Part shown: positions 30,725 through 42,241 of the stretch, piece by piece
Layout of the letters: each line of letters starts with the position of its first letter
Position numbering within the stretch: position 1 is the first letter of the stretch
Assembly (NCBI RefSeq): GCF_030384665.1
Contig: NC_083676.1
Coordinates: 744,001 to 808,000, forward strand
Direction of reading: 5' to 3'
Source: Lodderomyces elongisporus
Lineage: Eukaryota; Ascomycota; Pichiomycetes; Serinales; Debaryomycetaceae
Length of the DNA stretch: 64,000 nt
Notes under the pieces: model-generated
Database searches by the model: none
Told to the model about the DNA's origin: nothing
Seen by the model: only the letters and a program-made list of their open reading frames with translations
Made by a program: the position numbers and the translations under genes

Positions 30725-32119
30725 TTACTTGGTTGAGACCAGCATTAGACTTTTGATCCTCGCTTTTATGTTCTTTATGTAGCGAGTGAAGCTGGTAGTT
30801 GGGGGTAGTGTTTTGATTTTGAACTTTTCTAGATGTAGTTCCCCCTCGATAACCTCAATGTGCTGATCTAAAGTCTTAATCAACCAAGCAGCGTATTCTT
30901 CTGGTGTTTTGACATTTGCTCTGCCAAACCTAAAAAACCTTCTAAACCCCCTCTCCCTGGTGTATGTCCTGTGGTAGTCGACAATCCGAACTTGGATTCC
31001 TGGTCGACTACCCACTTTTCTCTCCACCCCAACTAGAAGCTTATAGCCTGTTTTGTTTCTGGCTATAAGATGGGTCGTGTCCCTTTGCAATTTGTGAAGG
31101 ATGTCCTCGCGTTCTTTGGTAAGTAAGGGGAAGCGGACATTGCCTGTTGGACAGCCCTGGTCAATGGGGTGGTATAATGGCCTCAGAAATGAGGACTTAT
31201 GGACAACGGAGTTGGTGCAAAGTGTTGCGAAGGTGGGTCTGGGTTCGCCCATGTCACATGCTTGTTTGTTCCTGCGTGTCACGTAATTGTATGTGCGTGT
31301 GGTGTTTGTGTTTGTGTTTGTGTTTGTGTTTGTGTTTGTGTTTGTGTTTGTGTCTGTGTTTGTGTCTGTAAATGTGTATGTGTTTGAGGTATATGTGTTT
31401 TTCGGGCTTGTTTCTTGTGTGCCCAAGTAATATACCTCAGTTGCTTGGTGCTCGTATGCCGGACTTACTGCATAGATAGTTTCCTCCCCTCCAAAATTCA
31501 TTTTCAAGAGTTGGAAGTGGGGAAGTATCAATGATGCCTCTTTGTAGTGGCTTCCCATTCTGGGAAGCTCTCTCCTGATGTCTTGGGAGTGTTCGTCTGA
31601 AATCTTGTAGATGAGAAATTTTCCATCTGTAGATTTGTAGGCGGTGCTGCCTATTTTTGTTATGGAGTCTTCCATGGACGCAAATGACTGTAAATAGGTG
31701 GATTCCAGGCATCCCCACAGCTTTCTTACTCTTTGAAACAGCTTTGCATGGTAGGACTCGATATTGGTTGTGTATTCTTGGTGCCTAAGAAAAACACTGA
31801 AAGTTTCGTCGTACTTCCAGGTTCTCCTGAGGCAGTCGGCAATACTTTTGTGTATTCCCTCTACAAGAAGAAACCTTTCGGCCTCTTTCTTGGTAAGCTT
31901 TTTAACTGGTGTTTCCAGCAGTGGTGCACCTGAGGGTGATTTCCCAGGTGCTTGCGAAGGTTTGAATCCCTTCGCCAAAGTTGATTTGAGGTTTTGGAAA
32001 ACCTGCTTGGTTGATTGGGGTACAGGTTCTCCGGGAAGTTGAAACCGAACCTTGCGTTCGGCTGGTTTTTCCCCCTTTGACTTGGGGGAGGTGTTAAAAG
32101 CGTTTTTGAAAAATGACAT
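30725..32119 (-). CDS. PIP-kinase-fold pseudokinase, array copy 5 (464 aa)
   Basis: Identical to copy 1 except for two extra Thr-Asn pairs (12 bp) in the central repeat, the same state as copies 8 and 9. The TATA element is at 32293-32302. Confidence 0.85.
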   Translation of the reverse strand: MSFFKNAFNTSPKSKGEKPAERKVRFQLPGEPVPQSTKQVFQNLKSTLAKGFKPSQAPGKSPSGAPLLETPVKKLTKKEAERFLLVEGIHKSIADCLRRTWKYDETFSVFLRHQEYTTNIESYHAKLFQRVRKLWGCLESTYLQSFASMEDSITKIGSTAYKSTDGKFLIYKISDEHSQDIRRELPRMGSHYKEASLILPHFQLLKMNFGGEETIYAVSPAYEHQATEVYYLGTQETSPKNTYTSNTYTFTDTNTDTNTNTNTNTNTNTNTNTTRTYNYVTRRNKQACDMGEPRPTFATLCTNSVVHKSSFLRPLYHPIDQGCPTGNVRFPLLTKEREDILHKLQRDTTHLIARNKTGYKLLVGVERKVGSRPGIQVRIVDYHRTYTRERGFRRFFRFGRANVKTPEEYAAWLIKTLDQHIEVIEGELHLEKFKIKTLPPTTSFTRYIKNIKARIKSLMLVSTK

Positions 32120-34082
32120 TGTTTAAGATTTAATTAAGTAAACTAACTGGTAAAGTCTGACTCGTTTAAACTGTACTAAGTGAGACTTTGGTTGTGGGTT
32201 TACTTCTGGCGAAAGAAGAAGAAGAAGAAGAAGGAAAAGAAGAAAAAGAAAAGTGTAAAAAAAGGTTTGAGGTCACAAGGGTTTTGTTTGTGGATATTTA
32301 TACTACACCAAGTAGCCCTCTCGCCACGCCTTGTAGTTGGAGATTAACAAGTAAATTGTGTTATGCCATATACATTGTGGTTGCAAAACCCGCGAGGAAG
32401 TGAGGGGGGAACAGAAGGGCGGAAAGTCCCTTCTGGTAGCCCAGCAGTGTGTGTGCAATTGTATGTGCTACCAAACGCGTCATAACAAAAAACCAAATGG
32501 GTGCTGCCAAATGGGTGCTGCCAATAGTATGTGGCTGTAGCAGAAAGTGGACAACCAGAGTGGATGAATTGTGTGTTTGGATGCATGTTGGCTCAACATT
32601 ACCCACAGCCTTATACATCCTGCAATGCATCCTATCTCCACAAACAATCCTCGACTCATTGCAGGTTTGACAGCAATCCGTCGAAAATTGTTTGTGTGTG
32701 TTGATTATTCCTGCGAGTCTGGTGCGAATTTACGGGAAAATTGTGGGCTCAGCTACTCCCTCCCTCTTTCCCCGCCCCATACATTTACATCATATAGGCC
32801 GGATCCCAGGTTGAGCCCTAGGTTGAACCCCAGGCTGGATCCTATGTCAGTTCTACAAAAATGCGCCACTTCCAGAACATAGGGAGAATCTGGCTCCTAT
32901 CACTGCTGCTGCCCACTGTAGTGTTTTTTTGTAAAGTTTTTTGTAAAGTACACACGCACCCGCGCGCGTCCATCTTACGTGTATATTACGTGTATCTGAG
33001 GTTAACTCGTTCACAGCAGCTCACGTGCGCGTATACATACACATACTCCAACCCGAGATACTCTAGTTTGCAATGACAGCGATTGCGCGAAATATACAGA
33101 ACGTTCAATTTTGTAGGCTGAATGCGAAATAGAAGAATGGTTCAATTACAAATAGCAGAGTGTTTACATAAACAGAAAAGTGTGTTAATATTAGAAAAAA
33201 AAAGTGCAAAGATTAATAGCAGGAACAGCAACACCACCAAACATAACATCAGCAACACCATCAGCAACACCACCAGACATAACATCAGCAACACCATCAG
33301 CAACACCACCAGACATAACATCAGTAACACCACCAGACATAACACCAGCAACACAACCAGACATAACATCAGCAACACAACCAGACATAACATCAGCAAC
33401 ACAACCAGCAACACCATCAGCAACGCAACCAGTGACACAACCAGGAAAAAACACCAGGAATAACACCAAAAACATTTCTGACAAGTTTGAATGGCATAGT
33501 TTGAGTTTGGTCGACGTCGGATAGCACACACTATAATAAATATGTTGGATATAATAAATATGATAAATATGATAAATATTAGTGGTGGTAGTAGTAGTGG
33601 TGCTATTCCAACACGAGCAAACAATGATTTTGATGCAACATTAACAAACCCCGGAAGCAGATTCCACAAGCTTTTCTTCTGCACCATCTGAAACAACTTG
33701 CACGGTGACTTACACAACCCAATGATCCCGCTGTGCCTTGTTGATACCCCTAGTGCATATGCATCCTCCACATTTTTCGTCCCCCGTACAAGATCATACG
33801 ACAAAGGCGCCATTTTGTCGCAGGATCTGCCAAGTTCAGAATAAATGTGTGAGTCGGCAGCTACACTAGTGCAATGTTGTGGTAGGCTATGGGAAACGGT
33901 AGCAGAGGTCGGTGGGCTCCCCTGCTTTGGGATCATGGTTGGGTTTGTGATATAGTCATCCGTGAAGCAGCAACAGAGGTAACATCAGAAATAGCACCAG
34001 TGACAGTAACGTGCTTTTTTTTTGTCCGTCTGTTTTTGTTTTTTTTTTTTTTTTTTTTTGTTTTTTGTTTTTTTCCCTTTTA
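32120..34082. promoter_or_regulatory. Spacer 5: promoter of copy 5, downstream region of copy 6 with a 12-bp deletion
   Basis: Two 14-bp repeats are at 32493-32522 and the T-run is 21. At 33720-33725 twelve bases (CCTGTGATAATA in other copies) are missing, so ACCCAA runs directly into TGATCC. This deletion is unique to this spacer. Confidence 0.8.
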
Positions 34083-35465
34083 TTACTTGGTTGAGACCAG
34101 CATTAGACTTTTGATCCTCGCTTTTATGTTCTTTATGTAGCGAGTGAAGCTGGTAGTTGGGGGTAGTGTTTTGATTTTGAACTTTTCTAGATGTAGTTCC
34201 CCCTCGATAACCTCAATGTGCTGATCTAAAGTCTTAATCAACCAAGCAGCGTATTCTTCTGGTGTTTTGACATTTGCTCTGCCAAACCTAAAAAACCTTC
34301 TAAACCCCCTCTCCCTGGTGTATGTCCTGTGGTAGTCGACAATCCGAACTTGGATTCCTGGTCGACTACCCACTTTTCTCTCCACCCCAACTAGAAGCTT
34401 ATAGCCTGTTTTGTTTCTGGCTATAAGATGGGTCGTGTCCCTTTGCAATTTGTGAAGGATGTCCTCGCGTTCTTTGGTAAGTAAGGGGAAGCGGACATTG
34501 CCTGTTGGACAGCCCTGGTCAATGGGGTGGTATAATGGCCTCAGAAATGAGGACTTATGGACAACGGAGTTGGTGCAAAGTGTTGCGAAGGTGGGTCTGG
34601 GTTCGCCCATGTCACATGCTTGTTTGTTCCTGCGTGTCACGTAATTGTATGTGCGTGTGGTGTTTGTGTTTGTGTTTGTGTTTGTGTTTGTGTTTGTGTC
34701 TGTGTTTGTGTCTGTAAATGTGTATGTGTTTGAGGTATATGTGTTTTTCGGGCTTGTTTCTTGTGTGCCCAAGTAATATACCTCAGTTGCTTGGTGCTCG
34801 TATGCCGGACTTACTGCATAGATAGTTTCCTCCCCTCCAAAATTCATTTTCAAGAGTTGGAAGTGGGGAAGTATCAATGATGCCTCTTTGTAGTGGCTTC
34901 CCATTCTGGGAAGCTCTCTCCTGATGTCTTGGGAGTGTTCGTCTGAAATCTTGTAGATGAGAAATTTTCCATCTGTAGATTTGTAGGCGGTGCTGCCTAT
35001 TTTTGTTATGGAGTCTTCCATGGACGCAAATGACTGTAAATAGGTGGATTCCAGGCATCCCCACAGCTTTCTTACTCTTTGAAACAGCTTTGCATGGTAG
35101 GACTCGATATTGGTTGTGTATTCTTGGTGCCTAAGAAAAACACTGAAAGTTTCGTCGTACTTCCAGGTTCTCCTGAGGCAGTCGGCAATACTTTTGTGTA
35201 TTCCCTCTACAAGAAGAAACCTTTCGGCCTCTTTCTTGGTAAGCTTTTTAACTGGTGTTTCCAGCAGTGGTGCACCTGAGGGTGATTTCCCAGGTGCTTG
35301 CGAAGGTTTGAATCCCTTCGCCAAAGTTGATTTGAGGTTTTGGAAAACCTGCTTGGTTGATTGGGGTACAGGTTCTCCGGGAAGTTGAAACCGAACCTTG
35401 CGTTCGGCTGGTTTTTCCCCCTTTGACTTGGGGGAGGTGTTAAAAGCGTTTTTGAAAAATGACAT
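34083..35465 (-). CDS. PIP-kinase-fold pseudokinase, array copy 6 (460 aa)
   Basis: The protein is identical to copies 1-4. It is distinguished by the 12-bp deletion downstream and by five 14-bp repeats in its promoter. The TATA element is at 35639-35648. Confidence 0.85.
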   Translation of the reverse strand: MSFFKNAFNTSPKSKGEKPAERKVRFQLPGEPVPQSTKQVFQNLKSTLAKGFKPSQAPGKSPSGAPLLETPVKKLTKKEAERFLLVEGIHKSIADCLRRTWKYDETFSVFLRHQEYTTNIESYHAKLFQRVRKLWGCLESTYLQSFASMEDSITKIGSTAYKSTDGKFLIYKISDEHSQDIRRELPRMGSHYKEASLILPHFQLLKMNFGGEETIYAVSPAYEHQATEVYYLGTQETSPKNTYTSNTYTFTDTNTDTNTNTNTNTNTNTTRTYNYVTRRNKQACDMGEPRPTFATLCTNSVVHKSSFLRPLYHPIDQGCPTGNVRFPLLTKEREDILHKLQRDTTHLIARNKTGYKLLVGVERKVGSRPGIQVRIVDYHRTYTRERGFRRFFRFGRANVKTPEEYAAWLIKTLDQHIEVIEGELHLEKFKIKTLPPTTSFTRYIKNIKARIKSLMLVSTK

Positions 35466-37482
35466 TGTTTAAGATTTAATTAAGTAAACTAACTGGTAAA
35501 GTCTGACTCGTTTAAACTGTACTAAGTGAGACTTTGGTTGTGGGTTTACTTCTGGCGAAAGAAGAAGAAGAAGAAGAAGGAAAAGAAGAAAAAGAAAAGT
35601 GTAAAAAAAGGTTTGAGGTCACAAGGGTTTTGTTTGTGGATATTTATACTACACCAAGTAGCCCTCTCGCCACGCCTTGTAGTTGGAGATTAACAAGTAA
35701 ATTGTGTTATGCCATATACATTGTGGTTGCAAAACCCGCGAGGAAGTGAGGGGGGAACAGAAGGGCGGAAAGTCCCTTCTGGTAGCCCAGCAGTGTGTGT
35801 GCAATTGTATGTGCTACCAAACGCGTCATAACAAAAAACCAAATGGGTGCTGCCAAATGGGTGCTGCCAAATGGGTGCTGCCAAATGGGTGCTGCCAAAT
35901 GGGTGCTGCCAATAGTATGTGGCTGTAGCAGAAAGTGGACAACCAGAGTGGATGAATTGTGTGTTTGGATGCATGTTGGCTCAACATTACCCACAGCCTT
36001 ATACATCCTGCAATGCATCCTATCTCCACAAACAATCCTCGACTCATTGCAGGTTTGACAGCAATCCGTCGAAAATTGTTTGTGTGTGTTGATTATTCCT
36101 GCGAGTCTGGTGCGAATTTACGGGAAAATTGTGGGCTCAGCTACTCCCTCCCTCTTTCCCCGCCCCATACATTTACATCATATAGGCCGGATCCCAGGTT
36201 GAGCCCTAGGTTGAACCCCAGGCTGGATCCTATGTCAGTTCTACAAAAATGCGCCACTTCCAGAACATAGGGAGAATCTGGCTCCTATCACTGCTGCTGC
36301 CCACTGTAGTGTTTTTTTGTAAAGTTTTTTGTAAAGTACACACGCACCCGCGCGCGTCCATCTTACGTGTATATTACGTGTATCTGAGGTTAACTCGTTC
36401 ACAGCAGCTCACGTGCGCGTATACATACACATACTCCAACCCGAGATACTCTAGTTTGCAATGACAGCGATTGCGCGAAATATACAGAACGTTCAATTTT
36501 GTAGGCTGAATGCGAAATAGAAGAATGGTTCAATTACAAATAGCAGAGTGTTTACATAAACAGAAAAGTGTGTTAATATTAGAAAAAAAAAGTGCAAAGA
36601 TTAATAGCAGGAACAGCAACACCACCAAACATAACATCAGCAACACCATCAGCAACACCACCAGACATAACATCAGCAACACCATCAGCAACACCACCAG
36701 ACATAACATCAGTAACACCACCAGACATAACACCAGCAACACAACCAGACATAACATCAGCAACACAACCAGACATAACATCAGCAACACAACCAGCAAC
36801 ACCATCAGCAACGCAACCAGTGACACAACCAGGAAAAAACACCAGGAATAACACCAAAAACATTTCTGACAAGTTTGAATGGCATAGTTTGAGTTTGGTC
36901 GACGTCGGATAGCACACACTATAATAAATATGTTGGATATAATAAATATGATAAATATGATAAATATTAGTGGTGGTAGTAGTAGTGGTGCTATTCCAAC
37001 ACGAGCAAACAATGATTTTGATGCAACATTAACAAACCCCGGAAGCAGATTCCACAAGCTTTTCTTCTGCACCATCTGAAACAACTTGCACGGTGACTTA
37101 CACAACCCAACCTGTGATAATATGATCCCGCTGTGCCTTGTTGATACCCCTAGTGCATATGCATCCTCCACATTTTTCGTCCCCCGTACAAGATCATACG
37201 ACAAAGGCGCCATTTTGTCGCAGGATCTGCCAAGTTCAGAATAAATGTGTGAGTCGGCAGCTACACTAGTGCAATGTTGTGGTAGGCTATGGGAAACGGT
37301 AGCAGAGGTCGGTGGGCTCCCCTGCTTTGGGATCATGGTTGGGTTTGTGATATAGTCATCCGTGAAGCAGCAACAGAGGTAACATCAGAAATAGCACCAG
37401 TGACAGTAACGTGCTTTTTTTTTGTCCGTCTGTTTTTGTTTTTTTTTTTTTTTTTTTTTGTTTTTTGTTTTTTTCCCTTTTA
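35466..37482. promoter_or_regulatory. Spacer 6: promoter of copy 6 with five 14-bp repeats
   Basis: The CAAATGGGTGCTGC repeat is expanded to five copies (35839-35910), as in spacer 9. T-run 21; no 12-bp deletion. Confidence 0.75.
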
Positions 37483-38871
37483 TTACTTGGTTGAGACCAG
37501 CATTAGACTTTTGATCCTCGCTTTTATGTTCTTTATGTAGCGAGTGAAGCTGGTAGTTGGGGGTAGTGTTTTGATTTTGAACTTTTCTAGATGTAGTTCC
37601 CCCTCGATAACCTCAATGTGCTGATCTAAAGTCTTAATCAACCAAGCAGCGTATTCTTCTGGTGTTTTGACATTTGCTCTGCCAAACCTAAAAAACCTTC
37701 TAAACCCCCTCTCCCTGGTGTATGTCCTGTGGTAGTCGACAATCCGAACTTGGATTCCTGGTCGACTACCCACTTTTCTCTCCACCCCAACTAGAAGCTT
37801 ATAGCCTGTTTTGTTTCTGGCTATAAGATGGGTCGTGTCCCTTTGCAATTTGTGAAGGATGTCCTCGCGTTCTTTGGTAAGTAAGGGGAAGCGGACATTG
37901 CCTGTTGGACAGCCCTGGTCAATGGGGTGGTATAATGGCCTCAGAAATGAGGACTTATGGACAACGGAGTTGGTGCAAAGTGTTGCGAAGGTGGGTCTGG
38001 GTTCGCCCATGTCACATGCTTGTTTGTTCCTGCGTGTCACGTAATTGTATGTGCGTGTGGTGTTTGTGTTTGTGTTTGTGTTTGTGTTTGTGTTTGTGTT
38101 TGTGTCTGTGTTTGTGTCTGTAAATGTGTATGTGTTTGAGGTATATGTGTTTTTCGGGCTTGTTTCTTGTGTGCCCAAGTAATATACCTCAGTTGCTTGG
38201 TGCTCGTATGCCGGACTTACTGCATAGATAGTTTCCTCCCCTCCAAAATTCATTTTCAAGAGTTGGAAGTGGGGAAGTATCAATGATGCCTCTTTGTAGT
38301 GGCTTCCCATTCTGGGAAGCTCTCTCCTGATGTCTTGGGAGTGTTCGTCTGAAATCTTGTAGATGAGAAATTTTCCATCTGTAGATTTGTAGGCGGTGCT
38401 GCCTATTTTTGTTATGGAGTCTTCCATGGACGCAAATGACTGTAAATAGGTGGATTCCAGGCATCCCCACAGCTTTCTTACTCTTTGAAACAGCTTTGCA
38501 TGGTAGGACTCGATATTGGTTGTGTATTCTTGGTGCCTAAGAAAAACACTGAAAGTTTCGTCGTACTTCCAGGTTCTCCTGAGGCAGTCGGCAATACTTT
38601 TGTGTATTCCCTCTACAAGAAGAAACCTTTCGGCCTCTTTCTTGGTAAGCTTTTTAACTGGTGTTTCCAGCAGTGGTGCACCTGAGGGTGATTTCCCAGG
38701 TGCTTGCGAAGGTTTGAATCCCTTCGCCAAAGTTGATTTGAGGTTTTGGAAAACCTGCTTGGTTGATTGGGGTACAGGTTCTCCGGGAAGTTGAAACCGA
38801 ACCTTGCGTTCGGCTGGTTTTTCCCCCTTTGACTTGGGGGAGGTGTTAAAAGCGTTTTTGAAAAATGACAT
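37483..38871 (-). CDS. PIP-kinase-fold pseudokinase, array copy 7 (462 aa)
   Basis: Carries one extra Thr-Asn pair (6 bp), a state found only here and intermediate between 460 and 464 aa. The rest of the protein equals copy 1. The TATA element is at 39045-39054. Confidence 0.85.
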   Translation of the reverse strand: MSFFKNAFNTSPKSKGEKPAERKVRFQLPGEPVPQSTKQVFQNLKSTLAKGFKPSQAPGKSPSGAPLLETPVKKLTKKEAERFLLVEGIHKSIADCLRRTWKYDETFSVFLRHQEYTTNIESYHAKLFQRVRKLWGCLESTYLQSFASMEDSITKIGSTAYKSTDGKFLIYKISDEHSQDIRRELPRMGSHYKEASLILPHFQLLKMNFGGEETIYAVSPAYEHQATEVYYLGTQETSPKNTYTSNTYTFTDTNTDTNTNTNTNTNTNTNTTRTYNYVTRRNKQACDMGEPRPTFATLCTNSVVHKSSFLRPLYHPIDQGCPTGNVRFPLLTKEREDILHKLQRDTTHLIARNKTGYKLLVGVERKVGSRPGIQVRIVDYHRTYTRERGFRRFFRFGRANVKTPEEYAAWLIKTLDQHIEVIEGELHLEKFKIKTLPPTTSFTRYIKNIKARIKSLMLVSTK

Positions 38872-40846
38872 TGTTTAAGATTTAATTAAGTAAACTAACT
38901 GGTAAAGTCTGACTCGTTTAAACTGTACTAAGTGAGACTTTGGTTGTGGGTTTACTTCTGGCGAAAGAAGAAGAAGAAGAAGAAGGAAAAGAAGAAAAAG
39001 AAAAGTGTAAAAAAAGGTTTGAGGTCACAAGGGTTTTGTTTGTGGATATTTATACTACACCAAGTAGCCCTCTCGCCACGCCTTGTAGTTGGAGATTAAC
39101 AAGTAAATTGTGTTATGCCATATACATTGTGGTTGCAAAACCCGCGAGGAAGTGAGGGGGGAACAGAAGGGCGGAAAGTCCCTTCTGGTAGCCCAGCAGT
39201 GTGTGTGCAATTGTATGTGCTACCAAACGCGTCATAACAAAAAACCAAATGGGTGCTGCCAAATGGGTGCTGCCAATAGTATGTGGCTGTAGCAGAAAGT
39301 GGACAACCAGAGTGGATGAATTGTGTGTTTGGATGCATGTTGGCTCAACATTACCCACAGCCTTATACATCCTGCAATGCATCCTATCTCCACAAACAAT
39401 CCTCGACTCATTGCAGGTTTGACAGCAATCCGTCGAAAATTGTTTGTGTGTGTTGATTATTCCTGCGAGTCTGGTGCGAATTTACGGGAAAATTGTGGGC
39501 TCAGCTACTCCCTCCCTCTTTCCCCGCCCCATACATTTACATCATATAGGCCGGATCCCAGGTTGAGCCCTAGGTTGAACCCCAGGCTGGATCCTATGTC
39601 AGTTCTACAAAAATGCGCCACTTCCAGAACATAGGGAGAATCTGGCTCCTATCACTGCTGCTGCCCACTGTAGTGTTTTTTTGTAAAGTTTTTTGTAAAG
39701 TACACACGCACCCGCGCGCGTCCATCTTACGTGTATATTACGTGTATCTGAGGTTAACTCGTTCACAGCAGCTCACGTGCGCGTATACATACACATACTC
39801 CAACCCGAGATACTCTAGTTTGCAATGACAGCGATTGCGCGAAATATACAGAACGTTCAATTTTGTAGGCTGAATGCGAAATAGAAGAATGGTTCAATTA
39901 CAAATAGCAGAGTGTTTACATAAACAGAAAAGTGTGTTAATATTAGAAAAAAAAAGTGCAAAGATTAATAGCAGGAACAGCAACACCACCAAACATAACA
40001 TCAGCAACACCATCAGCAACACCACCAGACATAACATCAGCAACACCATCAGCAACACCACCAGACATAACATCAGTAACACCACCAGACATAACACCAG
40101 CAACACAACCAGACATAACATCAGCAACACAACCAGACATAACATCAGCAACACAACCAGCAACACCATCAGCAACGCAACCAGTGACACAACCAGGAAA
40201 AAACACCAGGAATAACACCAAAAACATTTCTGACAAGTTTGAATGGCATAGTTTGAGTTTGGTCGACGTCGGATAGCACACACTATAATAAATATGTTGG
40301 ATATAATAAATATGATAAATATGATAAATATTAGTGGTGGTAGTAGTAGTGGTGCTATTCCAACACGAGCAAACAATGATTTTGATGCAACATTAACAAA
40401 CCCCGGAAGCAGATTCCACAAGCTTTTCTTCTGCACCATCTGAAACAACTTGCACGGTGACTTACACAACCCAACCTGTGATAATATGATCCCGCTGTGC
40501 CTTGTTGATACCCCTAGTGCATATGCATCCTCCACATTTTTCGTCCCCCGTACAAGATCATACGACAAAGGCGCCATTTTGTCGCAGGATCTGCCAAGTT
40601 CAGAATAAATGTGTGAGTCGGCAGCTACACTAGTGCAATGTTGTGGTAGGCTATGGGAAACGGTAGCAGAGGTCGGTGGGCTCCCCTGCTTTGGGATCAT
40701 GGTTGGGTTTGTGATATAGTCATCCGTGAAGCAGCAACAGAGGTAACATCAGAAATAGCACCAGTGACAGTAACGTGCTTTTTTTTTGTCCGTCTGTTTT
40801 TGTTTTTTTTTTTTTTTTTTTTTGTTTTTTGTTTTTTTCCCTTTTA
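38872..40846. promoter_or_regulatory. Spacer 7: promoter of copy 7, downstream region of copy 8
   Basis: Two 14-bp repeats (39245-39274), T-run 21. Confidence 0.75.
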
Positions 40847-42241
40847 TTACTTGGTTGAGACCAGCATTAGACTTTTGATCCTCGCTTTTATGTTCTTTAT
40901 GTAGCGAGTGAAGCTGGTAGTTGGGGGTAGTGTTTTGATTTTGAACTTTTCTAGATGTAGTTCCCCCTCGATAACCTCAATGTGCTGATCTAAAGTCTTA
41001 ATCAACCAAGCAGCGTATTCTTCTGGTGTTTTGACATTTGCTCTGCCAAACCTAAAAAACCTTCTAAACCCCCTCTCCCTGGTGTATGTCCTGTGGTAGT
41101 CGACAATCCGAACTTGGATTCCTGGTCGACTACCCACTTTTCTCTCCACCCCAACTAGAAGCTTATAGCCTGTTTTGTTTCTGGCTATAAGATGGGTCGT
41201 GTCCCTTTGCAATTTGTGAAGGATGTCCTCGCGTTCTTTGGTAAGTAAGGGGAAGCGGACATTGCCTGTTGGACAGCCCTGGTCAATGGGGTGGTATAAT
41301 GGCCTCAGAAATGAGGACTTATGGACAACGGAGTTGGTGCAAAGTGTTGCGAAGGTGGGTCTGGGTTCGCCCATGTCACATGCTTGTTTGTTCCTGCGTG
41401 TCACGTAATTGTATGTGCGTGTGGTGTTTGTGTTTGTGTTTGTGTTTGTGTTTGTGTTTGTGTTTGTGTTTGTGTCTGTGTTTGTGTCTGTAAATGTGTA
41501 TGTGTTTGAGGTATATGTGTTTTTCGGGCTTGTTTCTTGTGTGCCCAAGTAATATACCTCAGTTGCTTGGTGCTCGTATGCCGGACTTACTGCATAGATA
41601 GTTTCCTCCCCTCCAAAATTCATTTTCAAGAGTTGGAAGTGGGGAAGTATCAATGATGCCTCTTTGTAGTGGCTTCCCATTCTGGGAAGCTCTCTCCTGA
41701 TGTCTTGGGAGTGTTCGTCTGAAATCTTGTAGATGAGAAATTTTCCATCTGTAGATTTGTAGGCGGTGCTGCCTATTTTTGTTATGGAGTCTTCCATGGA
41801 CGCAAATGACTGTAAATAGGTGGATTCCAGGCATCCCCACAGCTTTCTTACTCTTTGAAACAGCTTTGCATGGTAGGACTCGATATTGGTTGTGTATTCT
41901 TGGTGCCTAAGAAAAACACTGAAAGTTTCGTCGTACTTCCAGGTTCTCCTGAGGCAGTCGGCAATACTTTTGTGTATTCCCTCTACAAGAAGAAACCTTT
42001 CGGCCTCTTTCTTGGTAAGCTTTTTAACTGGTGTTTCCAGCAGTGGTGCACCTGAGGGTGATTTCCCAGGTGCTTGCGAAGGTTTGAATCCCTTCGCCAA
42101 AGTTGATTTGAGGTTTTGGAAAACCTGCTTGGTTGATTGGGGTACAGGTTCTCCGGGAAGTTGAAACCGAACCTTGCGTTCGGCTGGTTTTTCCCCCTTT
42201 GACTTGGGGGAGGTGTTAAAAGCGTTTTTGAAAAATGACAT
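40847..42241 (-). CDS. PIP-kinase-fold pseudokinase, array copy 8 (464 aa)
   Basis: Same 464-aa state as copies 5 and 9, with two 14-bp promoter repeats, so together with its promoter it matches copy 5. The TATA element is at 42415-42424. Confidence 0.85.
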   Translation of the reverse strand: MSFFKNAFNTSPKSKGEKPAERKVRFQLPGEPVPQSTKQVFQNLKSTLAKGFKPSQAPGKSPSGAPLLETPVKKLTKKEAERFLLVEGIHKSIADCLRRTWKYDETFSVFLRHQEYTTNIESYHAKLFQRVRKLWGCLESTYLQSFASMEDSITKIGSTAYKSTDGKFLIYKISDEHSQDIRRELPRMGSHYKEASLILPHFQLLKMNFGGEETIYAVSPAYEHQATEVYYLGTQETSPKNTYTSNTYTFTDTNTDTNTNTNTNTNTNTNTNTTRTYNYVTRRNKQACDMGEPRPTFATLCTNSVVHKSSFLRPLYHPIDQGCPTGNVRFPLLTKEREDILHKLQRDTTHLIARNKTGYKLLVGVERKVGSRPGIQVRIVDYHRTYTRERGFRRFFRFGRANVKTPEEYAAWLIKTLDQHIEVIEGELHLEKFKIKTLPPTTSFTRYIKNIKARIKSLMLVSTK